Shown here: positions 10,153-22,199 of the stretch, piece by piece
How positions within the stretch are numbered: the stretch's first letter is position 1
Layout: each line of letters opens with the position of its first letter
Source of the DNA: Carposina sasakii
Taxonomy: Eukaryota; Arthropoda; Insecta; Lepidoptera; Carposinidae
DNA length: 64,000 nt
Direction of reading: 5' to 3'
Assembly (NCBI GenBank): GCA_014607495.2
Contig: CP053157.1
Location: 5,146,001-5,210,000 of the forward strand
Made by a program: the position numbers and the translations under genes
Notes under the pieces: generated by a model
Told to the model about the DNA's origin: nothing
The model's database searches: none
The model's input: only the letters and a program-made list of their open reading frames with translations

Positions 10153-13100
10153 TAATATAAGCACAAAATACAAAACATTTCAAAGCATTTCTCAAAGCAG
10201 TTCAGGCCATTTTCGACCCCCCTATAACTTCGTTACTGGAAGCCTGAATTATTAGTAACCAAGCTGGCATTGTATAAATACGGAATATTTAAAATTTAAT
10301 TGATTTTATAAAGGATCTTTAAAATAATGTATTATAGCTAACTTAGAACTAGAAATTTAATTAAAGATATTATAATATTACGAACCTCACTGCTCAGCTA
10401 ATGTCTCCCAAATTCGAACCCACACATCTCTATCAATCACCGAAGAAGAAAATATATCTAATTTGTGTTCTTATAATTTTAAAGATCATAATCATCACTT
10501 TATCCTATTGCAATTTAAAAGATACCTAGTATTAATATCATTCGGAAAAGCCAGAGGTCAATTTAAGACACTTTAAAATTTCACATCAATTGAAAAGTTG
10601 TCCTCTAGACTGCATTATTCTTGTTCAGTAGGGCGGGTATGTATTGTGAAGAGGTCCATAATATAAACCGATTAGTTATGGGTCCACTGAAGTCCACTGA
10701 AGCACGATATTGATGCGCAGGAGAAATCTTGTAAAATAAAACTTTACCTATTTCTGAACAAGCTGTCCGCGACACCGTACCGAGATTATAAGATCAAAAT
10801 CGCAAAACGAATAGGTTTTTGATCTAGCATGTTTACTTTAACCCCTCTCTTTCCGTTACCTTTTTGTCCACATAGGCGGTCCGCGGTCGTAATCGTAATC
10901 ATCCAATTCACAAATTTATAAACAAAATCACGAATAGTTTTCTAATTTGAAAAACGAAATTAGTAACATGTCTAAAAGTTCAATCTACATAAATTTCCCT
11001 TTGTTAAACCGGTTCTAATAGGTACTATTATTTCTCAAAAGTTTAGTAGTTTAACTCGTATTAACGTTCCATAAAACCACCGTTTATAGTTTCATAAAGC
11101 TCTTGAAAAGCAAAATCCGCAAAAACAAAATTCCTACTCGCCAACACAATTTTAGTTTCTGCTTCTATTGTTTGGGTATTCTCACTAAAGTTTCCTTATC
11201 CTTTTACGGTCCGGCCCTTGCTTATGTGGTCGTTGTCTCCCTTTATACGGCAGTTATCCATTCTTCAGTCGCCACAATAACGGCTTTTTGCCCTCAGTGG
11301 CTCAGTAGCAAAACAAATAGAACAAGTAATTGGTAGGGTTACGGATTTCAGGTCATCTTTTCAGAGTTGGATCGGACAATGAGACCTCCGTTTTTGGCAA
11401 ACTATTTCAAAAGCAAAAAAAACTTACTAAAGAATATTTTTAACAAAAAGTTATAGCCACTTGCACTTGTGCAAACAATATTTTATTACTTTGCACTTCT
11501 GTGTCGCCTAATGAAAGACTCTGATTAACGTCAAAACATAAAGTGGGTAAAAAAAAGAGATTATGCAACATTTCTATATACAACAAGAACATTTCATGCT
11601 GGTAGGTAAAGTTATGAATATAAGGAACATACATTTCAAAAGCTAAGTATTTTACGCGAATTTCAATTTATGCAGAATCTTACAAAACAGCTCTTCTAAT
11701 AGGAGATACAGAAAATGTATGTAAATTTGCCTTTGAATATTGGAATTCGTCTCGGCTCCAAGTAAAAGCTGATTGCGATGAAATTTATAGGCACAAAGGA
11801 GGATGTCTTTGTAGTTGAGGAAAGTAGGTTAAGGTCACATGGTATCTATGGCGGATATCTTTGTAACCCAGTTACAAAGGTAACTTTTGTCTTCATGTCT
11901 AATTAGTGATTAGACTAATTAGCTTAAATTTATTCAATAAATGAGTTTATATACTTGCATACCAATTTAACTCATAAATACCTACAGATTATACGAATTA
12001 TATCAATTGTATAAGTACAGATATTTTATTGTCTTGCCTGGCTCAACATAATCAGGGAAAACAAAAAAAACGCTCCTATTACCTACCTACTCTGTAATTT
12101 AATAAAAAAAAATCTATTTTATAAATACTCGTTCCTGAGGGCTTATTGATAATGTAACAATGTCACGATCGACAGCAAAGTTTGAAAAGTTATACATTTT
12201 CTCCAATAGGAAGTTTTAATTTACCGCCTAAACGCTTAGTGGAATTGTTGTGATCACTTTGCAAGCTTCCGTGTCTCTCGTAAAAAGGCTACATAAGTCA
12301 CTTCATCTTCAGAACTTATATATATGTAGGTTAGTAATTACGATTTTTATACAAAACCCTGCTTGGGTCACTGTAGAAATAAAGGTCACAACACAAGTCA
12401 TAAAAAAACGTTGTGACTGTTTTGAAAATTTCGTACCTATGTTGTGAATTCCTGGTCCCGTTTCTGCAGAATTCTGACGTTTTATTGAACTAGTTAAAAT
12501 TTGTTACAGATGTAGAATAGTTGCAAGTGGAGAAACCATGTTGCGGCCTACTTAGCTGCCAGGGCGATATAGTTCCTGAGAGTTCTTGGAAGAGATAAGG
12601 CTAAAAAACCAACATGGCTACACTAACAGGTAACGAGCAATTTTTAACACTAAATATTATTTGTTCTGTCTTAGGTACCTACTTGTACTTTCTCCGCCTT
12701 GTCATGAATCCAAAAAAATACGAGTATGTCAACAGCACAATCCTACTCATAAACATAATTTTCAAATGTATCTACTGAGTGAGTAACCAACTTTAGGCGG
12801 TTTTAAATACTGAATTCAAAGATTATGCTAAGCAGGTTTTACCTATAATATTATAACTGTGCAAGTTTGTAAATGCATTTTTGGATGTTTGTTAGTTTTT
12901 CACGCAAAGAGTACCAAACGGATTTTGTTGTAATACTTAGTAGGTATTAAAGATACATCAGACTTACACATAAGTAGATTATACAGACTTTACACTTTCA
13001 TGTTGACAAAATGCTAATGCTACGGCTGGCGACGGAGTGTAGGTATTACGAAAATATGACGAGAAAAAATTTGAATTTTATATTTCAATGATTACCTGGC

Positions 13101-13840
13101 AGTACCTACCTACAAATTTTTTCCCTATCTGTTATGGGACTAAGTTAATATTTTATGAAGAGGGGAAAATGGAGGGAATACGTAGGTAAAATCTCAAGAA
13201 AGCTTCTGTGATACATGTTATAGTAGGTACACCCGTATAGGTACGTATTGCGTAAGAAACACGCTTCCATGGATATTAGGTAAACTGAAGGGACAATGCG
13301 ATCCCACCGGTTAAATTTTGGGTGTGTTGGTCCCTGATAAGGCAAACTCAACTGATGTTAAGATTCTATCTGCTCTACCCTAACCATCCATACAATATTA
13401 TTACTTAAATTCTATTATTACACGGGCAATAAATTTTAACAACCTGTAGTTATTGCAAATAACGTTTAAAAAAGAGATTGAATGAAATTCTAACAATATT
13501 TTGTATTATTTTATTTTTATACTCTTAATCTAATTTAAGTAACTAGGTATAGAACGGTGTAATGCCTATATACACGTATATTATTTATTTTTTATTAGTA
13601 AGATAATTTAAGATTTTACCAGGCAGTACTAAATCCATGAAAATAAATAATGCAGCCACAACGACGTGTGGTCTAGTCGTCCCATTTCACGATTAGGTTA
13701 TAAAATCTACTGAAGCAACTGAGAGTTACGACCTGGTCCTGTTAGATTAGTTGTTACCTCCATAATAATAGATATACTGCGATCCTACTGTTTTCAATAG
13801 ACTGTACTAAAATGTTTATTAGGTACAGTAAGTACATTAT
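10153..13840. other. Long stretch without recognised genes or repeats
   Basis: AT-rich sequence with many short A/T runs. Open frames at 11103-11336, 11440-11634, 12250-12447 and 13145-13351 are short, lack splice context and have no motif I recognise. This is the least repeat-laden part of the window and may be intron or intergenic DNA. Confidence 0.5.
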
Positions 13841-13842
13841 AT

Positions 13843-14167
13843 ACTAGTGGACGCCCGCGACTCCGTCCGCGTGGACTACAGAAAAAACTAAATGTCGAAA
13901 TTATCCGGGTTAAAATTTTTTTACCGGGATAAAAAGTAGCCTATATGTTAAGTGGGACCTGTCACAATATATTCCTGAAAACTGTATCGAAACCGGTTCA
14001 GCCGTTTTTGAGATTAGCGTGCACAAACGCACAGACAAACCGACAAAAATTCCAAAAATCATCGTTTTGGGTCCTATTGCGTTGATAAAGGACTCCTATA
14101 ATATTTTTTCTCATATATCTTCCATGTACAGACAACGATCCGTTACATTTTTATTATATGTATAGAT
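13843..14167 (+). repeat. LINE-like 3' tail repeat, family Z, copy 1
   Basis: It begins ACTAGTGGACGCCCGCGACT and contains GGTTCAGCCGTTT and CGCACAGACAAACCGACA. It ends in TATATGTATAGATAGAT. Three more copies in the same orientation start at 56395, 57333 and 57866. Constant 3' end and variable length suggest a retrotransposon tail. I do not assign a clade. Confidence 0.6.
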
Positions 14168-14169
14168 AG

Positions 14170-16090
14170 ATTTGCAATGCTAATAAATAGATAAACACGA
14201 TATATGAAAGAAAAATGTGTGGAATACTTATCTGTTGAATTAAATACTGTTAAACACAATGTTAATATTTTTATTACCCCTTGAAATATAAACTACCATG
14301 GAAGGCTTAAAGCCAAACAAGAGAACTCATTAAATTAAAATAAGGCCTTTAACGTCGCTCGAGCTTTCATTTATTATTAAATATTTCCCCGGAAGCTTGT
14401 TAATGAAGGGTTTCAAATATACTAAAATGGCGTGCTTATAAATATATCTACCTAAATGATAAAAAAACCATCCTGATACGGTCATGGATACGATTCAATC
14501 AAACGACAATACCTATAGATAATTACTTGTATTATCTCCCATTTCGATGTTTGATCTAAGATCTAACAATCTATTCTCCCTAAAGGCTTCACTTCGACCG
14601 GTTGAAATTGGAATATTGCCAGTATGTTGATACTAACTTCTTAATAATAGCTCTGTCTTCAAGTTTTCAGTATCTATTGCAGATTTCATTGATCACTAAC
14701 CTAATTGTGTATTGGTAAAATTTATGTAATAATGCGCAGATTTTCAGTATGAACTTAAATATGGTCCCGATAACTGCAAATGATACTGCGACAATTTAAC
14801 AAAGTGGGTCTATGTTTAGCCATAGAGATGGTTTAGCTTAAATATTTAACACATGTGTAATCACGTTTTCATGACCTATAAAATCTAACCCGATGTAAAA
14901 TACTTGAAAATAAGATCAATTACATGGTTGGTTGTCAGTCTTTTTTGCAGATAGCGACGATGATAACTAGGTTTGTTGTTATTTACAAATACCCTATACT
15001 TACTCTTAGTAATCATTTATCATGTTTGGCTAGTCTGTAATTAAAGCTGAAATTTCATTTGGATGCCCAAACACGCAGTCTGAATAGGAAATGAAACTCA
15101 ACGGGTGTCACAGTTGTGTTCGGAGACAGTGCTATGAATATTGATTTTGTTAATTAGTAAAATTAAAAGCTGTAGAAATATACACTCGTGAAGAGACTAG
15201 ATCTTACATGTTTCAAAAAACTAAACCTTAATCAAAAATATTAATTCTGTGACAAGCTATGTTTGTCCTCTCTTATCTGACTCCTTGCACGAGCTCGACA
15301 CTTATTTCTTGCCTTCCAAGTTTCTTAAGGCATAAAAGTACGAAAACACAGTATATATAAAATTCCGAAGAAATCTCAACCGATTCGTATTTGTTCCACA
15401 CAAGTTATGCTAGAGCTAAATTTAGTGGGATGTCTTTCGCTACTCTATTCTGAAAATACTGCTGTTAGCGTATTATGTATGTGTAACCGGTTTCCATATA
15501 GGCTGTCAGCATTGCATGTAACCGGTACATGTGTTGTGTGTATTTCATGACTTTCCAATATAACGATTGTTATTTTCGATTTTTGTTATTTAGCTGCTGG
15601 TTTCGCGGACTGACTGGTAATCGATACATGTGTATGATCCAAATTAAAAAATTACAAAGACTCATTTCTTTTTCAGCACATTCGGTTAATAATGGAATAA
15701 CATATTAAGTATAAAGAATCATAAGAGCCAAAATATATTTTAAATAAAAACGCCTTGATAAACTTTACTTAGCTTTGCAGCTAGAAGTATTGTTCTGATA
15801 AAATTATCCTTTCATCAATGCCTTTATAAATAAATAATGACTTTGGACTACTAATTCCGACTTGTCTTCTAACAAAATTATCTACAATTGCTTTTTAAAG
15901 ACCCGATGGAATATTAAATGGCGTATAGTACCCTCAATACTCGTATATAATACATATTTATAAACAGAGTATTAGAAATGTCGTTTGCAAGACTTTAACC
16001 CAGCTTTAGACCTAAATATTTCCTAAAACTTTCTTTCATGGCCATCTACCTATTAGAATTTGTTTTGGTAGAGAAATACTATACAGGGTT
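14170..16090. other. Stretch without recognised genes
   Basis: AT-rich, no convincing exon, no inverted or tandem repeat noticed. Confidence 0.45.
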
Positions 16091-16149
16091 AATTTTAAAA
16101 CATCAATAACCCCGCAGGACTAAATAGGTAGACACATAAAGTTACCGTG

Positions 16150-16590
16150 TGGTGTTGGTAGAGTAGAATAGCACTCACCCATGCTTGCCCATGAGGCTCA
16201 TATGGCAGTAGCCTAGGCTGCTGTGTGTGTGTATGTGTGAGAGAAACAGAGAGAATAATTTTATACCCAATGGACTCATCTATTTTCAGGTCACATGTGC
16301 GTGCGCACCGGGGTGGTGGTGCTCGTGGCGGCGGGAGGGGTGTCGGCCAGGGTTGCCGGCAAGGTTGGAGGCTACTCCAACAAGATGGGTGGTAAGGAAA
16401 GGGGTACTCTATACCGCAAATAGCATCGGCAAGCGTAGCGACGGACGCCCTCTGGCCAGATGGACCTATGACTTGAAGACGGTGGCTGGTAGTGACTTGA
16501 TGGCAAAAACAGGAAATTTTGCCTTGTGGCGTGCCCTGGGGGAGGCCTACGTCCTGCAGTAGACTGCAATAGGCTGATGCGATGTGATGA
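16150..16590 (+). pseudogene. 5'-truncated RTE-type LINE: remnant of the reverse transcriptase C-terminus
   Basis: The frame around 16430-16576 reads as the end of an RTE-like polyprotein: GRPLARWTYDLKTVAG, then LWRALGEAYVLQ, then a stop codon where related copies have Trp (TAG at 16560-16562), then TAIG and the natural TGA at 16574-16576. After that comes a degenerate TGATG tail. The upstream part (about 16150-16220) matches the GTGGTG..GGTAGAGTAGAA block of the copies at 25027 and 33420. It is dead: truncated and carrying a nonsense change. Confidence 0.6.
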
Positions 16591-16599
16591 AGCCACAAA

Positions 16600-17460
16600 T
16601 AAGACCCAGGTAAGGCAATCTATGAGCGTCTATGCCAGTCGGTGGATATCATAAAGTAACAAGCATAAAGGCTCTTAGAATTAGAAGACTTGTAATTAGA
16701 AGTTTTACTCTCACCACAATTAAGCGTAATTTATTCAGCATAAGCTTTGCAACTGAAACCATTTAGATGTTGGCCCTGTCGTTAATTGAAAAATGATTTG
16801 CATATATGTAAATTTTCAAGAAAGTCTTTAATTATAATAATTTAACTCCGAGTTCATTTAAATATTCTCGTCACCTCTTTATAATATCAGTATGGAGTTT
16901 GGAGTTAATAGGTAGTTAATATTTAATTTTAATTTTAGGTTCTATTATTGTTATTTTCAAATAAATAAAAGTGTTGTATATGTCAGTATACCTATAGATA
17001 TGCATAAGTTATTGTTATCACGATATCCTTTATCGAATTATCGTACACTAGTACTAGTTAACTCTCATTGAGTTAACTAGTACCCCCACCCCCAAGTTTG
17101 CTAAAAGACCTCTGAAAGTGCCCAAACTTATAGATATTAGTCAGTCATGTCAGGTATACTCGTAGTACAATAATACAATGACCTGTCACCCGAACTCTCT
17201 TATTATGCTGCGCCCAGTCACGAACGTGATAGTAATACTCTCGTGGACGAGCGAGTGATAGAAATTAACAGTGACAGTATACGTACGAAATTTTTCGAGC
17301 TAATAGCAAGTAATATGTATTGTGGCAATAGGTAAAATGATAATGTGCATATCCTACTTTTGTTAATATACAAACATAACTAACTTAGGTAGCTTTTACT
17401 ATTATACGATGTATTATTAAACCTAAAATTAAAACTAAATAATAACTAGCTATTAATTAA
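16600..17460. other. Stretch without a gene; contains one small perfect hairpin
   Basis: GTACTAGTTAACTC at 17051-17064 is the exact complement of 17070-17083, with a 5-base loop. Nothing else noticed. Confidence 0.45.
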
Positions 17461-17470
17461 AAGTATTTAC

Positions 17471-17558
17471 TTCCAAATAGAACACAGCCTGCAAATCCTC
17501 CACCGATGGCAGCATGCCCAAAATTCTGGCAGCGTTGCCCTCCCAATACCCGCCGTTT
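17471..17558 (-). CDS. Possible internal exon of an unknown gene
   Basis: On the minus strand an 88-base segment lies between a TTTAG acceptor (17559-17560) and a GTAAAT donor (starting at 17470). Its open frame gives a dense protein-like peptide beginning NGGYWEGNAARILGMLPSVE and continuing with DLQAVFYLE. It is more GC-rich than its surroundings. I do not recognise the protein. The plus strand is also open here, and no neighbouring exon was found, so an old transposon fragment is possible. Confidence 0.35.
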
Positions 17559-17599
17559 CTAAATTATGTTATTAACCAAAAATGGATCACACACACCCC

Positions 17600-18620
17600 T
17601 TTCAAGGTTAGGGTACCCCAGATATAAATCGGAACCATTTGTATGGCATGCTCTGCTCATTTCCATATCGCCCCTCGTAATGTTATCCATTGTTGGATAT
17701 TTGAGGAAATATATCCAGTAATCATCGCGTTTCTATTCGCAAGAGGCCTTGGTTATTTACCGTATAATGTCTATTATTAGGTAGGTATTATTTCGCACAA
17801 TTTACTTAGGTTAGGCACTCATTAAAGTATACCTCTTCTTTGTTTATACCCACGAGTAAGCACAATGTATGTAAGAATAAGGTGTACAAATGGGGTGCTA
17901 AAGGAAGTGGAAAAGGAGTGTGCTAAAGCTCACAGAAAACCTCAATCCAAATAGTTTCCAGATTGTATAAACCAAGTGGTACTATGAAGTGAGTCGTGTG
18001 GCAATCGTGAGACCATGACGTCATGATAGGGGCGGAGCTTCAGCGCCAGTGTAACGCAGTAGCTGTAACCACACGTTTGTGCTCCGAAATGTAACCGTAT
18101 TAAAATTACAAAGACACTAGCGCTTTTATCAAGGTACTCTTTATAATTATATTTAACTCTTTATAATTAATAAAACGTAGTATAATATTGCCATCTAGCG
18201 ATGAGTAATTGCACTAGTAAAACAATCTTGAATCATATTGATAATGAGCAAGTAGTTTGACTAGTCACTACAAGGTGGTTTCTATGTAAATGGGCAGGGC
18301 TACAGTGTTCAATGCTCCCCTCGTCCCTTCATCCCCACTCCGCGGCACACTATTTTTGTATGAAAATATACTTAGCCGCTACTCCTCTTTTATTTCTTCT
18401 TCATGGTATAAAATAAACCTATTTTCTAAATTGGCGAGGATTGTTTATACAATTTATCAATAGTACTATAGTAGAACCTGTAGCACGAGTAGTATTAATT
18501 GTATTTCGCATTACATTATTCCTTTCGTGACACCTTTATACTACGCAAACTCGACTGAAGTGTCCAACTTAAATCTTAGACAAAACTAACACTTACATGG
18601 AAAGCCATCTCGTGTTGAAT
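17600..18620. other. Stretch without a recognised gene
   Basis: Mixed-composition sequence with no supported exon. The segment 17980-18090 is somewhat GC-richer (GTGGCAATCGTGAGACCATG and similar) but has no open frame I trust. Confidence 0.4.
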
Positions 18621-18637
18621 TTCCGAGTGCGCTCAAT

Positions 18638-18783
18638 ATGCATTTAATCCTTGTTTTCTCATTTCCATTTGGTCCATTTTGACGTCATTCATGCTATTGT
18701 CAGCCACTTCGTGTAGAATGTAGATAGCCGTAATCGCTTCGATCCCACTCTCGGAAGGCCCAGGGGTATTCGTGTAGTACTCT
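18638..18783 (-). CDS. Possible terminal exon of an unknown gene (tentative)
   Basis: On the minus strand, after a possible acceptor CTTAAG, one frame reads GPSESGIEAITAIYILHEV, then ADNSMNDVKMDQMEMRKQGL, and ends NAY at a TGA near 18638. The composition is protein-like. Another frame (18889-18689, 66 codons) is also open across the segment, so the evidence is weak. Confidence 0.22.
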
Positions 18784-19049
18784 TAAGCTGGCTCCCTAAA
18801 TACATTCCCGTGTAAAGCCAATGAGTAAACCAGTCTTTCTCTAGGAAAGGGTCTGAATCTTGATTGTTCACAAGTAATTTGAATACCAACTTGTTAAGAT
18901 TTTACTTTCTATATTTGATTTCTAAGATTTGTAGTAGTTTATGGGTTTGATAGGGTAAAATTAGACCCTGAAAAATTTGGCGACTTGAGCCCAACATCAA
19001 TAAGTGAATATTTCGATGAAACACTCTCTTATATGTGTTTTGTGTCCAG

Positions 19050-19437
19050 GAAACTGATCAACAAAATACTTTCAGGTAAATCAACAAGTGGGATCAACGA
19101 AGAAATAATATGGATAAGCATCAGCATGGCCATAGCGATAGCCGTGCTCATAGCTATAGCGCTTTGCTATATCCTGCGAGAAAAGTGTACTCGTACGAAA
19201 CGTCAAAACTACAAAGACCAATCTTGACGTTACCAGGAGCAGTTCGCCAGGCATGCACTCTCCACCTCATTGTCCGACTTCGAGTTTCCCTCGTATACAC
19301 TCTACCCTCAGTACTCCCCAGATGGCAAGGAATACTTCTACAATTTCCACAGGTTCTCATACGTGAGGAAGAACTTTAAACTGCCGCCCAAAGACTACCC
19401 GGTAAAGAATAAGGAGGAGGTCTTTATCCATGCGTGA
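19050..19437 (+). CDS. Terminal exon of a single-pass membrane protein with an in-frame TGA
   Basis: The exon follows a good acceptor (pyrimidine-rich tract then GTCCAG, 19044-19049). The frame runs KLINKILSGKSTSGINEE, then a hydrophobic helix (WISISMAIAIAVLIAIAL), then a basic stop-transfer segment (REKCTRTKRQ), up to a TGA at 19225-19227. The same frame then stays open for 69 codons to a second TGA (19435-19437). That extension looks like real protein, with Tyr-rich motifs (PSYTLYPQYSPDGKEYFYNF) and a charged end (PVKNKEEVFIHA). A polyadenylation signal follows 38 bases after the second stop. The first stop has C as its next base, a context that favours readthrough in insects. Upstream exons were not found; the first base here completes a codon begun in the previous exon. 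I do not recognise the family. Confidence 0.6.
19225..19227 (+). promoter_or_regulatory. In-frame UGA: candidate readthrough or edited codon
   Basis: Context is CAA TCT TGA CGT TAC. The frame is open on both sides and no plausible intron removes it: the only donor-like and acceptor-like pair nearby would leave a 44-base intron, too short to be normal. Confidence 0.45.
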
Positions 19438-19475
19438 TGCGAGCTTTTCTAATAGGTATAAGCACCGGCTACTGA

Positions 19476-19481
19476 AATAAA
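19476..19481 (+). promoter_or_regulatory. Polyadenylation signal
   Basis: AATAAA placed just after the second stop codon of the preceding exon. This supports 19050-19437 as the last exon, and means the mRNA would include the extension. Confidence 0.55.
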
Positions 19482-19489
19482 ATCTAATG

Positions 19490-20485
19490 GTCACACCATG
19501 TGACCAAAACGGAAGTTGTCTAAGCAGTATTCGGGGATTGTATGAATATGAAATGTTAGTTATTCATGTTTTGAATACCATTTTTTGTAGAAGGAAACAT
19601 TACCAAACTTGAATGAAAAACTTATGTGCTTGCTTTGTGATGGATACACTTCATGTCATATATTGATACTCGTATTCTCATGTGTTACATACAAAAAATC
19701 GTAACTTGTGTATTTCATATTTAGTAGTCTTTTACATTTCCATTTCTGCAGTTATCATGATGTCATAATAACATTTTGTATTTAAGTATATACTTTATGT
19801 AATCATGGAAAAAGTAACAGACTGATTTAATTATATTGTCAAGTTTTGGCTTCGTTAACCACTGTATGAATTAAAGTTACATTTTGTTTTGGATCTCAAT
19901 TATAATCTCTTAATTATTATACGATTTGTATAACATTTTAAACATGTAATTTGTTTAATAGTGGTTCTAATATTAACCTATTTATTATGCGTATTCAGCT
20001 ACAGCCATAAGCTTTTTTTGCGCTCAAAAGCTCAATTATGTGTCTAATACATAGTCACTTGTGAGTAAGTTGTTATACATAACATATTATTTCATAGCAA
20101 ACGTATCAGTGTGTGTATGTAGAGTAGGAGATTAAATGAAAAGCCATCGAATGGTAGTTTAATGTAAAACGTGTATAAAATGTATTATTAACGTACAGGC
20201 TCGTACTTAATGTGTAAATAAATAAAAGAACATCTCCCGAAAAAGGTACGGTAATATCTTCTTTATTGGAATTATTTCTTTCTTCCATTTCAATGCCATT
20301 TTATAAAGAGAGCCATCGTAAAATAAAAGCGATTCAGTTATAAATGTTTTGCCATTTGAAAGTGTTCAAGAAAATATCTGGAGTTTAGTAAAATTTAGTC
20401 TGCGATAGGAAAACAAGCTCAAAATTTGTAGAAGGTTCTAGTAGAATTAGCAAAACATGTAAAAATTAAACCTCATTTATAAATA
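19490..20485. other. Stretch without a gene
   Basis: AT-rich 3' flank of the preceding exon. No repeats or exons recognised. Confidence 0.45.
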
Positions 20486-20491
20486 TATATA

Positions 20492-20827
20492 CAGGATGAT
20501 TTTTGGTCGTCAACGTTCCCGAAAACTACGGAATCTCCTCATCATCACGATCATTTTTCTCCATGGAAGCATACCTGGGAAGTGTCCGGTTTCCAAAATA
20601 TTAGGGTCCAAAGTTGAGTAAATAGACTGCGTTTTTCTGCATAAATGCACATAGACGCGCGTAGCAGGATTTTTTCACGAAAAATAATTAATATCTGTCT
20701 ATAAAAAAACTAACATAAACACTAGACACTATAAATTTCGCACGATAAAGGAATTTATTTATTTATTTTTTTTTTCCAAAAAAAAAATTTTTTTTCCCCG
20801 CATTTTTTTTGGCATAAACTTGTATAT
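20492..20827 (+). mobile_element. MITE family B, copy 2, right end missing
   Basis: Starts CAGGATGATTTTTGGTCGTC after TA (20490-20491; the first C is 20492). It matches the complete copies through GCATTTTTTTTGGCATAAACT, then stops where the next copy begins, so its right ~60 bases are lost. Confidence 0.7.
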
Positions 20828-20828
20828 A

Positions 20829-21324
20829 CAGGGTGATTTTTGGTCGTCAACGTTTCCGAAAACTACGGAATCTCCTCATCATCACGATCATTTTTCTCCA
20901 TGGAAGCATACCTGGGAAGTGTCTGGTTTCCAAAATATTAGGGTCCAAAGTTGAGTAAATAGACTGCGTTTTTCTGCATAAATGCACATAGACGCGCGTA
21001 GCAGGATTTTTTCACGAAAAATAATTAATATCTGTCTATAAAAAAACTAACATAAACACTAGACACTATAAATTTCGCACGATCAAGAAATTTAAAAAAA
21101 AAATCAAAAAAAAAAAAACAGATATTAATTATTTTTCGTGAAAAAATCCTGCTACGCACGTCTATGTGCATTTATGCAGAAAAACGCAGTCTATTTACTC
21201 AACTTTGGACCCTAATATTTTGGAAACCAGACACTTCCCAGGTATGCTTCCATGGAGAAAAATGATCGTGATGATGAGGAGATTCCGTAGTTTTCGGGAA
21301 CGTTGACGACCAAAAATCATCCTG
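20829..21324. mobile_element. MITE family B, two left halves joined head to head (long foldback)
   Basis: 20829-21085 is a left half in plus orientation; 21119-21324 is the same left half inverted. The arms pair almost perfectly over about 200 bases with an A-rich loop. Outer ends are TA-flanked (20827-20828, 21325-21326). Together with the preceding copy this makes three nearly identical partial elements in 830 bp. Confidence 0.75.
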
Positions 21325-21801
21325 TATACATATTCTTTATCGTGCACGCACAATATTAACAAAATACGGTGATTTAAATACTATTTTTCGAATACTATCT
21401 GTTCCTATACATTTTTGTTGAAAACTTCATAATATTTTAAAGTATTAACAAAACACACGTTAATTAGCCTTCCGTTAGCTTGTACTAAATAGAGTACTTG
21501 CCCACTTGAGTGGAAAGAATATAAAAATGGTGCCAATTGACATTGTTCATTGATGTAATTATTATTTTTAAAATTATTTGATTAACAATACACCTAGTTA
21601 TGCTATTTTATTATATTGGTATTATATTAACTATGTATATGAATGTATGTTGTGCCAAGTTTAAATGTATGAGAAAATAAATGCATAATTCAAAAAGATA
21701 TATTAATGACCAATATTATAATAAACGGCCATTTTATTATGTTCAGTAATATACAATGTATAGAGAAATATGTTGTATTATTGATTGACAATATCCATGT
21801 A

Positions 21802-22182
21802 GATACTATCAACGTGATAGTTATGAACTAGGTACTATGATAGAATGTACTATGACTGAATCTCAAGTCCAAATTTTATTAATGTGAATCAGTCTACTAC
21901 TACTAATGCATATTTATAAAGTTTAAAGGATACTATCAACGTGATAGTTATGAACTAGGTACTATGATAGAATGTACTATGACTGAATCTCAAGTACAAA
22001 TTTTATTAATGTGAATCAGTCTACTACTACTAATGCATATTTATAAAGTTTAAAGGATACTATCAACGTGATAGTTATGAACTAGGTACTATGATAGAAT
22101 GTACTATGACTGAATCTCAAGTACAAATTTTATTAATGTGAATCAGTCTACTACTACTAATGCATATTTATAAAGTTTAAAG
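21802..22182 (+). repeat. Tandem repeat, 3 x 127 bp
   Basis: Three consecutive units start at 21802, 21929 and 22056 with GATACTATCAACGTGATAG. Units 2 and 3 appear identical; unit 1 differs by C for A in CAAGTCCAAA. There is no coding frame across the array. Confidence 0.9.
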
Positions 22183-22199
22183 GATTTTTTATTCTCAAA

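Noticed and set aside
19225..19227. Selenocysteine codon
   Set aside because: Lepidoptera are known to lack selenoproteins, and I did not find a convincing SECIS-like hairpin just downstream.
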